Positions 1-13,400 of a stretch of DNA of 64,000 nt are shown here, in pieces (position 1 is the stretch's first letter; every line of letters begins with the position of its first letter). Position numbers and translations under genes: made by a program. The notes below the pieces were generated by a model that made no database searches, was not told the DNA's origin, and saw only the letters and a list, made by a program, of their open reading frames with translations. Source of the stretch: Owenia fusiformis (lineage: Eukaryota > Annelida > Polychaeta > Sabellida > Oweniidae); assembly GCA_903813345.2 (NCBI GenBank), contig CAIIXF020000006.1:37845936-37909935 (forward strand). The letters run 5' to 3'.

Positions 1-1428
1 TTTTGCTGTTGGAGTATCAACACTTGGTTTCACTGTGCTCTCTGTTGGTGTTTTTGCTGTTTCAGTATCAACACTTGATTTCACAGTTTTCTCTGTTGGT
101 GTATTTGCTGTTGTAGTATCAACACTTCGTTTTACTGTGTCCTCTGTTGGTGCATTTGCTGTTGGAGTATCAACACTTGGTTTCACTGTGCTCTCTGTTG
201 GTGCATTTGCTGTTTCAACATCAACACTTGGTTTCACTGTGTTCTCTGTTGGTGCATTTGCTGTTTCAGCATCAACACTTGGTTTCACTGTGCTCTCTGT
301 TGGTGCATTTGCTGTTTCAGCATCAACACTTGGTTTCACTGTCTTCTCTGTTAGTGTATTTGCTGTTGGAGTATCAAAACTTGGTTTCACTGTGTTCTCT
401 GCTGGTGTATTTGCTGTTTCAGTAACAACACTTGGTTTCACTGTGCTCTCTGTTGGTGCATTTGCTGTTTCAGTATCAACACTTGGTTTCACTGTGCTCT
501 CTGTTGGTGCATTTGCTGTTTCAGTATCAACACTTGGTTTCACTGTGCTCTCTGTTGGGTTTTTTGCTGTTTCAGTATCAACACTTGGTTTCACTGTCTT
601 CTCTATTGCTGTATTTGCTGTTAAAGTATCAACACTTGGTTTCACTGTATTCTCTGTTGGTGCATTTGCTGTTGTAGTATCAACACTTGGTTTCATTGTG
701 TTCTTAGTTGGTGTATTTGCTGTTGGAGTATCAACTCTTTGTTTCACTGTGCTCTCTATTGGTGTATTTGCTGTTGTAGTATCAACACTTGGTTTCATTG
801 TGCTCTCTGTTGCTGTTTGAGTATCAACACTAGGTTTCACTGTGCTCTCTGTTGGTGTTTTTGCTGTTGGAGTATCAACACTTGGTTTCACTGTGCTCTC
901 TGTTGGTGTTTTTGCTGTTTCAGTATCAACACTTGATTTCACAGTTTTCTCTGTTGGTGTATTTGCTGTTGTAGTATCAACACTTCGTTTTACTGTGTCC
1001 TCTGTTGGTGCATTTGCTGTTGGAGTATCAACACTTGGTTTCACTGTGCTCTCTGTTGGTGCATTTGCTGTTTCAACATCAACACTTGGTTTCACTGTGT
1101 TCTCTGTTGGTGCATTTGCTGTTTCAGCATCAACACTTGGTTTCACTGTGCTCTCTGTTGGTGCATTTGCTGTTTCAGCATCAACACTTGGTTTCACTGT
1201 CTTCTCTGTTAGTGTATTTGCTGTTGGAGTATCAAAACTTGGTTTCACTGTGTTCTCTGCTGGTGTATTTGCTGTTTCAGTAACAACACTTGGTTTCACT
1301 GTGCTCTCTGTTGGTGCATTTGCTGTTTCAGTATCAACACTTGGTTTCACTGTGCTCTCTGTTGGTGCATTTGCTGTTTCAGTATCAACACTTGGTTTCA
1401 CTGTGCTCTCTGTTGGGTTTTTTGCTGT
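1..1428. repeat. 858-bp higher-order repeat, two copies
   Basis: Positions 1 to about 570 recur at 859 to about 1428 with the same order of variant units, then diverge. A related unit order also appears around 12190-12660 in the middle Thr/Pro block, which implies exchange between the two separated arrays. Confidence 0.8.
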
Positions 1429-4400
1429 TGGAGTATCAACAATTGGTTTCACTGTGTTCTCTGTTGGTGTTTTTGCTGTTGGAGTATCAACTCTTGGTTT
1501 CACTTTGCTCTCTGTTGGTATAATTGCTGTTGGAGTATCAACATTTGGTTTCACTGTGCTCTCTGTTGGTGCATTTGCTGTTGGAGTATCAACATTTTGT
1601 TTCACTGTGCTCTCTGTTGGTGTATTTCCTGTTGGAGTATCAACACTTGGTTTCGCTGTGTTCTCTGTTGGTATATTTGCTGTTGGAGTATCAACACTTG
1701 GTTTCACTGTGTTCTCTGTTGGTATATTTGCTGTTGGAGTATCAACACTTGGTTTCACTGTGCTTTCTGTTGGTGTATTTGCTGTTGGAGTATCAACGCT
1801 TGGTTTCACTGTGTTCTCTATTGGTGTTTTTGCTGTTGGAGTATCAACACATGTTTTCACTGTGTTCTCTGTTGGTGTTTTTGCTGTTGGAGTATCAACA
1901 CTTGGTTTCATTGTGCTCTCTGTTGCTGTTTGAATAGCCACTCTTGGTTTCACTCTCCCCTCTGTTGGTGCATTTGCTGTTTCAGTATCAACACTTGGTT
2001 TCACTGTCTTCTCTGTTGGTTTATTTGCTGTTGGAGTATCAACACTTGGTTTCACTGTATTCTCGGTTGGTGCATTTGCTGTTTGAGTATCAACACTTGG
2101 TTTCACTGTGGTCTTTGTTGGTGTTTTTGCTGTTGGAGTATCAACACTTGGTTTCACTTTGCTCTCTGTTGGTGTATTTGCTGTTGGAGTATCAACACTT
2201 GTTTTCACTGTGTTCTCTGTTGGTGTTTTTGCTGTTGGAGTATCAACACTTTGTTTCATTGTGCTCTCTGTTCCTGTTTGAATAGCAACACTTGGTTTCA
2301 CTCTGCCCTCTTTTGGTGCATTTGCTGTTTCAGTATCAACACTAGGTTTCACTGTCTTCTCTGTTGGTGTATTTGCTGTTGGAGTATCAACACTTGGTTT
2401 CACTGTATTCTCTGTTGGTGTATTTGCTGTTGAAGTATCAACACTTGGTTTCCTTGTGCTCTCTGTTGGTGTTTTTTCTGTTGGAGTATCAACATTTGGT
2501 TTTACTGTGTTTTCTGTTGGTGCATTTGCTGTTGGAGTATCAACACTTGGTTTCACTGTGCTCTCTGTTGGTATTTTTGCTGTTTGAGTATCAACATTTG
2601 GTTTCACTGTGCTCTCTGGAGGTGTATTTGCTGTTTCAGTATCAACACTTGGTTTCACTTTGCTTTCTGTTGGTGCATTTGCTGTTTCAGTATCAACACC
2701 TGGTTTCACTGTCTTCTCTGTTGGTGCATTTGCTGTTGGAGTATCAACACTTGGTTTCACTGTGTTTTGTGTTGGTGCATTAGCTGTTGGAGTATCAACA
2801 CTTTGTTTCATTGTCTTCTCTGTTGCTGTATTTGCTGTTTCAGTATCAACACCTGATTTCACTGTGCTCTCTGTTGGTGCATTTGCTGTTTCAGTATCAA
2901 CACTTGGTTTCACTGTCTTCTCTGTTGGTGTATTTGCTGTTTCAGTATCAACACCTGATTTCACTGTGCTCTCTGTTGGTGCATTTGCTGTTTCAGTATC
3001 AACACTTGGTTTCACTGTCTTCTCTGTTGGTGTATTTGCTGTTTTAGTAGCAACACTTGGTGTCACTGTGCTCTCTGTTGGTGTTTTTGCTGTTTCAGTA
3101 TCAACACTTGGTTTCAATTTGTTCTCTGTTTGTGTATTTGATGTTTCAGTATCAACACTTGGTTTCACTGTGCTCTCTATTGGTGCATTTGCTGTTTCAG
3201 TATCAACACTTGGTTTCACTTTCTTCTCTGTTTGTGTATTTGCTGTTGGAGTATCAACCCTTGGTTTTCCAGTGTTTTCTGTTGGTGTATTTGCTGTTGG
3301 AGTATCGACACTTGGTTTCACTGTACTCTCTGTTGGTATATTTGCTGTTGGAGTATCAACATTTGGTTTCACTGTGTTCTCTGTTGGTGTATTTGCTGTT
3401 GGAGTATCAACACTTGGTTTCACTGTGTTCTCTGTTGGTGTTTTTGCTGTTGGAGTATCAACACTTGGTTTCACAGTGTTCTCTGATTGTGTATTCGCTG
3501 TTGGAGTGGCAACACTTGGTTTAACTGTGCTCTCTGTTGGTGTATTTGCTGTTGGAGTATCAACACTTGGTTTCACTGTGTTCTCTGTTGGTGTATTTTC
3601 TGTTGGAGTATCAACACTTGGTTTCACTGAGCTCTCTGTTGGTGTATTTGCTGTTGGAGTATCAACACTTGGTTTCGCTGTGTTCTCTATTGGCGTATTT
3701 GCTGTTGGAGTATCAACACTTGGTTTCACAGTGTTCTCTGTTGGTGTATTTGCTGTTGGGGTATCAACACTTGGTTTCACTGTGTTCGCTGTTGGTGTAT
3801 TTGCTGTTGGAGTATCAACACTTGGTTTCACTGTGCTCTCTGTTGGTGTTTTTGCTGTTGGAGTATCAAGACTTGGTTTCACTGTGTTCTCTGTTGGTGT
3901 ATTTGCTGTTGGAGTATCAACACTTGGTTTCACTGTGCTCTCTGTTGGTGTTTTTGCTGTTGGGGTATCAACACTTGGTTTCACTGTGTTCTCTGTTGGT
4001 GTATTTGCTGTTGGAGTATCAACATTTGGTTTCACTGTGTTCTCTGTTGGTATAATCGCTGTTGGAGTATCAACACTTGGTTTCACTGTGTTCTCTGTTG
4101 TTGTATTTGATGTTGGAGTCTGAACACTTGGTTTCGCTGTGTTCTCTATTGGCGTATTTGCTGTTGGAATACTAACACTTGGTTTCACAGTGTTCTCTGA
4201 TTGTGTATTTGCTGTTGGAGTGGCAACACTTGGTTTCACTGTGTTCTCTGTTGGTGTATTTGCTGTTGGAGTATCAACACTTGGTTTTACTGTGTTCTCT
4301 GTTGGTATAATCGCTGTTGGAGTATCAACACTTGGTTTCACTGTATTCTCTGTTGGTGTATTTGCTGTTGGAGTATCAACACTTGGTTTCATTGTGTTCT

Positions 4401-7400
4401 TAGTTGGTGTATTTGCTGTTGGAGTATCAACACTTGGTTTCACTGTGTTCTCTGTTGGTGTATTTGCTGTTGGAGTATCAACACTTGGTTTTACTGTGTT
4501 CTCTGTTGGTATAATCGCTGTTGGAGTATCAACACTTGGTTTCACTGTATTCTCTGTTGGTGTATTTGCTGTTGGAGTATCAACACTTGGTTTCATTGTG
4601 TTCTTAGTTGGTGTATTTGCTGTTGGGATATCAACACTTGGTTTCACTGTGCTCTCAGTTGGTGTATTTGCTGTTGAAGTATCAACACTTGGTTTCGCTG
4701 TGTTGTCTGTCGGTGTTTTTGATGTTGGAGTATCATCACTTGGTTTCACTTTGCTCTCTGTTGGTGTATTTGCTGTTGGACTATCAACACTTGGTTTCAC
4801 TGTCTCTGTTGGTGTATTTGCTGTTGGAGTATCAACACTTGGTTTCATCGTGTTCTTAGTTGGTGTATTTGCTGGTGGAGTATCAACACTTGATTTCGCT
4901 GTGTTCCCTGTTGGTGTTTTTGCTGTTAAAGTATCAACACTTGGTTTTACTGTGTTCTCTGTCGGTGTATTTGCTGTTGGAGTATAAACACTTGGTTTCA
5001 TCGTGTTCTTAGTTGGTGTTTTTGCTGTAGGGGTATCAACACTTGGTTTCGCTGTGCTCTCTGTTGTTGTATTTGCTGGTGGAGTATCAACACTTGGTAT
5101 CACTGTGTTCGCTGTTGGTGTATTTGCTGTTGGAGTATCAACACTTGGTTTCATTGTGTTTTCTGTTGGTGTATTTGGTGTTGGAGTATCAACACTTGGT
5201 TTAATTGTGTTCTCTGTTGGTGTATTTGCTGTTGGAGTATCAACACTTTGTTCCACTGTGCTCTCTGTTGGTGTTTTTGCTGTTGGAGTATCAAGACTTG
5301 GTTTCGCTGTGTTCTCTGTTGGTGTATTTGCTGTTGGAGTATCAACTCTTGGTTTAATTGTGTTCTCTGTTGGTGTATTTGCTGTTGGAGTATCAACACT
5401 TGGTTTAACTGTGCTCTCTGTTGGTGTATTTGCTGTTGGAGTATCAACACTTGGTTTCCCTGTGCTCTCTGTTGGTGCATTTGCTGTTTCAGTATCAACA
5501 CTAGGTTTCACTGTCTTCTCTGTTGGTGTATTTGCTGTTGGAGTATCAACACTTGGTTTCACTGTATTCTCTGTTGGTGTATTTGCTGTTGAAGTATCAA
5601 CACTTGGTTTCCTTGTGCTCTCTGTTGGTGTTTTTTCTGTTGGAGTATCAACATTTGGTTTTACTGTGTTTTCTGTTGGTGCATTTGCTGTTGGAGTATC
5701 AACACTTGGTTTCACTGTGCTCTCTGTTGGTATTTTTGCTGTTTGAGTATCAACATTTGGTTTCACTGTGCTCTCTGGAGGTGTATTTGCTGTTTCAGTA
5801 TCAACACTTGGTTTCACTTTGCTTTCTGTTGGTGCATTTGCTGTTTCAGTATCAACACCTGGTTTCACTGTCTTCTCTGTTGGTGCATTTGCTGTTGGAG
5901 TATCAACACTTGGTTTCACTGTGTTTTGTGTTGGTGCATTAGCTGTTGGAGTATCAACACTTTGTTTCATTGTCTTCTCTGTTGCTGTATTTGCTGTTTC
6001 AGTATCAACACCTGATTTCACTGTGCTCTCTGTTGGTGCATTTGCTGTTTCAGTATCAACACTTGGTTTCACTGTCTTCTCTGTTGGTGTATTTGCTGTT
6101 TCAGTATCAACACCTGATTTCACTGTGCTCTCTGTTGGTGCATTTGCTGTTTCAGTATCAACACTTGGTTTCACTGTCTTCTCTGTTGGTGTATTTGCTG
6201 TTTTAGTAGCAACACTTGGTGTCACTGTGCTCTCTGTTGGTGTTTTTGCTGTTTCAGTATCAACACTTGGTTTCAATTTGTTCTCTGTTTGTGTATTTGA
6301 TGTTTCAGTATCAACACTTGGTTTCACTGTGCTCTCTATTGGTGCATTTGCTGTTTCAGTATCAACACTTGGTTTCACTTTCTTCTCTGTTTGTGTATTT
6401 GCTGTTGGAGTATCAACCCTTGGTTTTCCAGTGTTTTCTGTTGGTGTATTTGCTGTTGGAGTATCGACACTTGGTTTCACTGTACTCTCTGTTGGTATAT
6501 TTGCTGTTGGAGTATCAACATTTGGTTTCACTGTGTTCTCTGTTGGTGTATTTGCTGTTGGAGTATCAACACTTGGTTTCACTGTGTTCTCTGTTGGTGT
6601 TTTTGCTGTTGGAGTATCAACACTTGGTTTCACAGTGTTCTCTGATTGTGTATTCGCTGTTGGAGTGGCAACACTTGGTTTAACTGTGCTCTCTGTTGGT
6701 GTATTTGCTGTTGGAGTATCAACACTTGGTTTCACTGTGTTCTCTGTTGGTGTATTTTCTGTTGGAGTATCAACACTTGGTTTCACTGAGCTCTCTGTTG
6801 GTGTATTTGCTGTTGGAGTATCAACACTTGGTTTCGCTGTGTTCTCTATTGGCGTATTTGCTGTTGGAGTATCAACACTTGGTTTCACAGTGTTCTCTGT
6901 TGGTGTATTTGCTGTTGGGGTATCAACACTTGGTTTCACTGTGTTCGCTGTTGGTGTATTTGCTGTTGGAGTATCAACACTTGGTTTCACTGTGCTCTCT
7001 GTTGGTGTTTTTGCTGTTGGAGTATCAAGACTTGGTTTCACTGTGTTCTCTGTTGGTGTATTTGCTGTTGGAGTATCAACACTTGGTTTCACTGTGCTCT
7101 CTGTTGGTGTTTTTGCTGTTGGGGTATCAACACTTGGTTTCACTGTGTTCTCTGTTGGTGTATTTGCTGTTGGAGTATCAACATTTGGTTTCACTGTGTT
7201 CTCTGTTGGTATAATCGCTGTTGGAGTATCAACACTTGGTTTCACTGTGTTCTCTGTTGTTGTATTTGATGTTGGAGTCTGAACACTTGGTTTCGCTGTG
7301 TTCTCTATTGGCGTATTTGCTGTTGGAATACTAACACTTGGTTTCACAGTGTTCTCTGATTGTGTATTTGCTGTTGGAGTGGCAACACTTGGTTTCACTG

Positions 7401-10400
7401 TGTTCTCTGTTGGTGTATTTGCTGTTGGAGTATCAACACTTGGTTTTACTGTGTTCTCTGTTGGTATAATCGCTGTTGGAGTATCAACACTTGGTTTCAC
7501 TGTATTCTCTGTTGGTGTATTTGCTGTTGGAGTATCAACACTTGGTTTCATTGTGTTCTTAGTTGGTGTATTTGCTGTTGGAGTATCAACACTTGGTTTC
7601 ACTGTGTTCTCTGTTGGTGTATTTGCTGTTGGAGTATCAACACTTGGTTTTACTGTGTTCTCTGTTGGTATAATCGCTGTTGGAGTATCAACACTTGGTT
7701 TCACTGTATTCTCTGTTGGTGTATTTGCTGTTGGAGTATCAACACTTGGTTTCATTGTGTTCTTAGTTGGTGTATTTGCTGTTGGGATATCAACACTTGG
7801 TTTCACTGTGCTCTCAGTTGGTGTATTTGCTGTTGAAGTATCAACACTTGGTTTCGCTGTGTTGTCTGTCGGTGTTTTTGATGTTGGAGTATCATCACTT
7901 GGTTTCACTTTGCTCTCTGTTGGTGTATTTGCTGTTGGACTATCAACACTTGGTTTCACTGTCTCTGTTGGTGTATTTGCTGTTGGAGTATCAACACTTG
8001 GTTTCATCGTGTTCTTAGTTGGTGTATTTGCTGGTGGAGTATCAACACTTGATTTCGCTGTGTTCCCTGTTGGTGTTTTTGCTGTTAAAGTATCAACACT
8101 TGGTTTTACTGTGTTCTCTGTCGGTGTATTTGCTGTTGGAGTATAAACACTTGGTTTCATCGTGTTCTTAGTTGGTGTTTTTGCTGTAGGGGTATCAACA
8201 CTTGGTTTCGCTGTGCTCTCTGTTGTTGTATTTGCTGGTGGAGTATCAACACTTGGTATCACTGTGTTCGCTGTTGGTGTATTTGCTGTTGGAGTATCAA
8301 CACTTGGTTTCATTGTGTTTTCTGTTGGTGTATTTGGTGTTGGAGTATCAACACTTGGTTTAATTGTGTTCTCTGTTGGTGTATTTGCTGTTGGAGTATC
8401 AACACTTTGTTCCACTGTGCTCTCTGTTGGTGTTTTTGCTGTTGGAGTATCAAGACTTGGTTTCGCTGTGTTCTCTGTTGGTGTATTTGCTGTTGGAGTA
8501 TCAACTCTTGGTTTAATTGTGTTCTCTGTTGGTGTATTTGCTGTTGGAGTATCAACACTTGGTTTAACTGTGCTCTCTGTTGGTGTATTTGCTGTTGGAG
8601 TATCAACACTTGGTTTCCCTGTGCTCTCTGTTGGTGTTTTTGCTGTTGGAGTATCAAGACTTGGTTTCGCTGTGTTCTCTGTTGTTGTATTTGCTGTTGG
8701 AGTATCAACACTTGGTTTCACTGTGTTCTCTGTTGGTGTATTTGCTGTTGGAGTATCAACTCTTGGTTTAATTGTGTTCTCTGTTGGTGTATTTGCTGTT
8801 GGAGTATCAACACTTGGTTTAACTGTGCTCTCTGTTGGTGTATTTGCTGTTGGAGTATCAACTCTTGGTTTAATTGTGTTCTCTGTTGGTGTATTTGCTG
8901 TTGGAGTATCAACACTTCGTTTTAATGTGTTCTCTGTTGGTGTATTTGCTGTTGGAGTATCAACTCTTGGTTTAATTGTGTTCTCTGTTGGTGTATTTGC
9001 TGTTGGAGTATCAACACTTGGTTTCGCTGTGTTCTCTGTTGTTGCATTTGCTGTTGGAGTATCAACACTTGGTTTTACTGTGTTTTCTGTTAATGTATTT
9101 CCTCTTGGAGTATCAACACTTGGTTTCACTGTGTTCTCTGTTGGTACATTTGCTGATGGAGTATCAAGACTTGGTTTCGCTGTGTTCTCTGTTGGTGCAT
9201 TTGCTGTTGGAGTATCAACTCTTGGTTTAACTGTGCTCTCTGTTGTTGTATTTGCTGTTGGAGTATCAACACTTTGTTCCACTGTGCTCTCTGTTGGTGT
9301 TTTTGCTGTTGGACTATCAACACTTTGTTCCACTGTGCTCTCTGTTGTTCTATTTGCTGTTGGAGTATCAACACTCGGTTTCTCTGAGTTTTCTGGTGGT
9401 GTATTTGCTTTTAGAGTATCAACAATTGGTTTTACTGTGTTATCTTTTGGTGTATTTGCTGTTGGAGTATCAATATTTGGTTTCACTTTGCAGAACGATG
9501 AATGGTTTCCTTCTCTTATATGGTATTCTGTACAATCATCTGGACAGTTGAATAGATGGTTTTCTTCTCTGATATGGTCTTTTGTACAATCATTTGGACA
9601 GTTTGATGAATGGTTTCCTTCTCTGATATGGTCTTTTGTACAATCAACTTTACAGTTGGATGAGTGATTTCCTTCTCTGATATGGTCTTCTGTACCATCA
9701 ACTTTACAGTTGGCTGAATGGTTTCCTTCCCTGATGTTGTATTCTGTACAATCAACTGCACAGTTGGATGAATGGTGTCCTTCTCTGATATGGTCGTCTG
9801 TACAATCAACTTTACAATTGGATGAATGGTTTCCTTCTCTGATATGGTATTCTGTACAATCATCTTTACAGTTGGCTGAATAGTTTCCTTCTCTGATATG
9901 GTCTTCTGTACAATCATCTTTACAGTTGGATGGATGGTTTCCTTCTCTGATATGGTCTTCTGTACAATCAACTGCACAGATCAATGAATGGTTTCCTTCT
10001 CTGATATGGTCTCCTGTACAATCAACTGCACAGTTCGATGAATGGTTTCCTTTTCTGATATGGTCTTCTGTACAATCAACGTCACCTTTTGATGAGTGGT
10101 TTCCTTCCCTGATATGGTCTTCTGTACAATCATCTTTACAGTTGGATGAATGGTTTCCTTCTCTGAAATGGTATTTAGTACAATCATCTTTACAGTTGGA
10201 TGAGTGGTTTCCTTCTCTGATATGGTCTTCTGTACAATCAACTGCACAGTTGGATGAATGGTTTCCTTCTCTGATATGGTCTTCTGTAGAATCAACTTTA
10301 CAATTGGATGAATGGTTTCCTTCTCTGATATGGTCTTCTGTACAATCATCTTTACAGTTGGATGAGTGGTTTCCTTCTCTGATATGGTCTTCTGTACAAT

Positions 10401-13400
10401 CAACTGCACAGTTGGATGAGTGGTTTCCTTCTCTGATATGGTCTTCTGTACAATCAACTGCACAGTTGGATGTATGGTTTCTTCCTCTGATATGGTCTTC
10501 TGTACAATCAACTGCACAGTTCGATGAATGGTTTCCTTCTCTCATGTGGTCTTCTGTACAATCAACTGCACAGTTGGATGAATGGTTTCCTTCTCTGATA
10601 TGGTCTTCTGTACAATCAATTTTACAGTTGGATGAATGATTTCCTTCCTTTATATGGTCTTCTGTACAATCAACTCCGCAGTTGGATGAATGATTTCCTT
10701 CTCTGATATGGTCTTCTGTACAATCATCTGCACAGTTGGATGAATGGCTTCCTTCCCTTATATGGTCTTCTGTACAATCAACTTCACATTTGGATGATCG
10801 GTTTCCTTCCCTGATATGGTCTTCTGTACAATCATCTTTACAGTGGGATGAGTGGTTTCCTTCTCTGATATGATCTTCTGTACAATCAACTGCACAGTTG
10901 GATGTATGGTTTCCTTCTCTGATGTGGTCTTCTGTACAATCATCTTTACAATTGGAAGAATGGTTTCCTTCTCTCACGTGGTCTTTTGTACAATCATCTT
11001 TACAGTTGGATGAGTGGTTTCCTTCTCTGATATGATCTTCTGTACAATCAACTGCACAGTTGGATGTATGGTTTCCTTCTCTGATGTGGTCTCCTGTACA
11101 ATCAACTTTACAATTTGATGTATGGTTTCCTTCTCTGATATGGTCTGTACAATCATCTTTACAGTTGGATGAGTGATTTCCTCCTCTGATATGATCTTTT
11201 GTACTATCAACTGCACAGTTGGATGTATGGTTTCCTGCTCTGATTTGGTCTTCTGTACAATCAACTGCAGAGTTGGATGAGTAAATTGCATTTGCTATTT
11301 GAGCATCAACATTTGTTTTTACTGTGCTATTCTCAGGTGCATAAGATGGTAGAGTCTCAACGCTTGGCGTCACTTTGATTTTCTTTGGTGTATCAGATGT
11401 TGGAGTATCAACAATGTGTTTTACTGTGTTCTTTGTTGGTGCATTTGCTGTTTCAGTATCAATACTTGGTTTCACTGTGTTCTCTGTTTGTGTATTTGCT
11501 GTTGGAGTATCAGCACTTCGTTTTACTGTGTTTTCTGTTGGGGTATTTGCTGTTGGAGTATCAACACTAGGTTTCGCTGTGTTCCCTGTTGGTGTATTTG
11601 CTGTTGGAGTATCAACACTTGGTTGCATTGTGTTCTCTGTTGGTATATTTGCTGTTGGAGTATCAACACTTGATTTCACTGTGCTTTCTGTTGGTGTTTT
11701 TGCTGTTGGAGTATCAACATTTGGTTTCACAGTGTTCTCTGCTGGTGTATTTGCTGTTGGAGTATCAACACTTGGTTTCACTGTGCTCTCTGTTGGTGTA
11801 TTTGCTGTTGGAGTATCAACACTTGGTTTCACTGTGTTCTCTGTTGGTTTACTTACTGTTGGAGTATCAACACTTGGTTTCACTGTGTTCACTGTTGGTG
11901 CATTTGTTGTTTTAGTATCAACATTTGGTTTCACTGTCTTCTCTATTGCTGTATTTGCTGTTGGAGTATCAACACTTGGTTTCACTGTATTCTCTGTTGG
12001 TGCATTTGCTGTTGAAGTATCAACACTTGGTTTTACTGTGTTTTCTGTTAATGTATTTCCTCTTGGAGTATCAACACTTGGTTTCACTGTGCTCTCTGTT
12101 GGTGTATTTGCTGTTGGAGTATCAACTCTTGGTTTCACTGTGCTCTCTGTTGGTGTATTTGCTGTTGTAGTATCAACACTTGGTTTCATTGTGCTCTCTG
12201 TTGCTGTTTGAGTATCAACACTTGGTTTCACTGTGCTCTCTGTTGGTGTTTTTGTTGTTTCAGTATCAACACTTGGTTTCACTGTGTTCTCTGTTGGTGT
12301 ATTTGCTGTTGTAGTATCAACACTTGGTTTCACTGTGCTCTCTGTTGGTGCATTTGCTGTTTCAGCATCAACACTTGGTTTCACTGTGCTCTCTGTTGGT
12401 GCATTTGCTGTTTCAGCATCAACACTTGGTTTCACTGTCTTCTCTGTTGGTGTTTTAGCTGTTGGAGTATCAACACTTGGTTTCACTGTATTCTCTGTTG
12501 GTGCATTTGCTGTTGGAGTATCAAAACTTGGTTTCACTGTGTTCTCTGCTGGTGTATTTGCTGTTTCAGTAACAACACTTGGTTTCACTCTGCTCTCTGT
12601 TGGTGCATTTGCTGTTTCAATATCAACACTTGGTTTCACTGTGCTCTCTGTTGGTGTTTCTGCTGTTGGAGTATCAACATTTGGTTTCATTGTGCTCTCT
12701 GTTGATGTATTTGATGTTTGAGTATCAACACTTGGTTTCACTGTGCTTTCTGTTGGTGTATTTGCTGTTTCAGTATCAACACTTGGTTTCACTGTGCTCT
12801 CTGTTGGTGCATTTGCTGTTTCAGTATCAACACTTGGTTTCACTGTGCTCTCTGTTGGTGTTTTAGCTGTTGGAGTATCAACATTTGGTTTCACTGTGCT
12901 CTCTGTTGGTGTTTTTGCTGTTGGAGTATCAACACTTGGTTTCACTGTGCTCTCTGTTGGTATAATCGCTGTTGGAGTATCAACACTTGTTTTCACTGTG
13001 TTCTCTGTTGGTGTTTTTGCTGTTGGAGTATCAACACTTGGTTTCATTGTGCTCTCTGTTGCTGTTTGAATAGCAACACTTGGTTTCACTCTGCCCTCTG
13101 TTGGTGCATTTTCTGTTTCAGTATCAACACTTGGTTTCACTGTCTTCTCTGTTGGTTTATTTGCTTTTTCAGTATCAACACTTGGTTTCACTGTTTTCTC
13201 TGTTGGTGTATTCGCTGTGTCAGTATCAACACTTGGTTTCACTGTGCTCTCTGTTGGTGCATTTGCTGTTTCAGTATCAACACTTGGTTTCCCTGTGCTC
13301 TCTGTTGGTGTTTTTGCTGTTGGAGTATCAACATTTGGTTTCACTGTGCTCTCTGTTGGTGTATTTGCTGTTTCACTATCATTACTTGGTTTCACTGTGT

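Larger units (their letters stand above)
1..9486 (-). repeat. 17-residue (51 bp) Thr/Pro-rich repeat block, long, continues beyond window
   Basis: About 186 tandem 51-bp units lie in the minus frame, with the same consensus as the middle block (TVKPSVDTPTANTPTEN and variants). Rare units are shortened by 3 or 9 bases (for example near 800 and 4801), always in frame. Higher-order duplications are visible inside it: an 858-bp period at the left edge, a duplicated segment of about 3.16 kb, and a shorter duplication around 4250-4610. Confidence 0.88.

Noticed and set aside
5151-9374. Minus-strand Gln-rich frames (VLILQQQIHQQRTQLN type)
   Set aside because: Shadow of the same 51-bp unit in another frame, open only for short runs.
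35-9667. Long plus-strand frames of the VFAVGVSTLGFTVLSVG type as hydrophobic repeat proteins
   Set aside because: They are interrupted by stops at many array positions and do not continue through the 54-bp blocks. The minus frame does both and has a plausible hydrophilic, glycosylated composition.
9516-11291. Minus-strand QLIVQKTISEKETIHPTV frames
   Set aside because: Open only in pieces and out of phase with the flanking Thr/Pro blocks, unlike the Cys frame.
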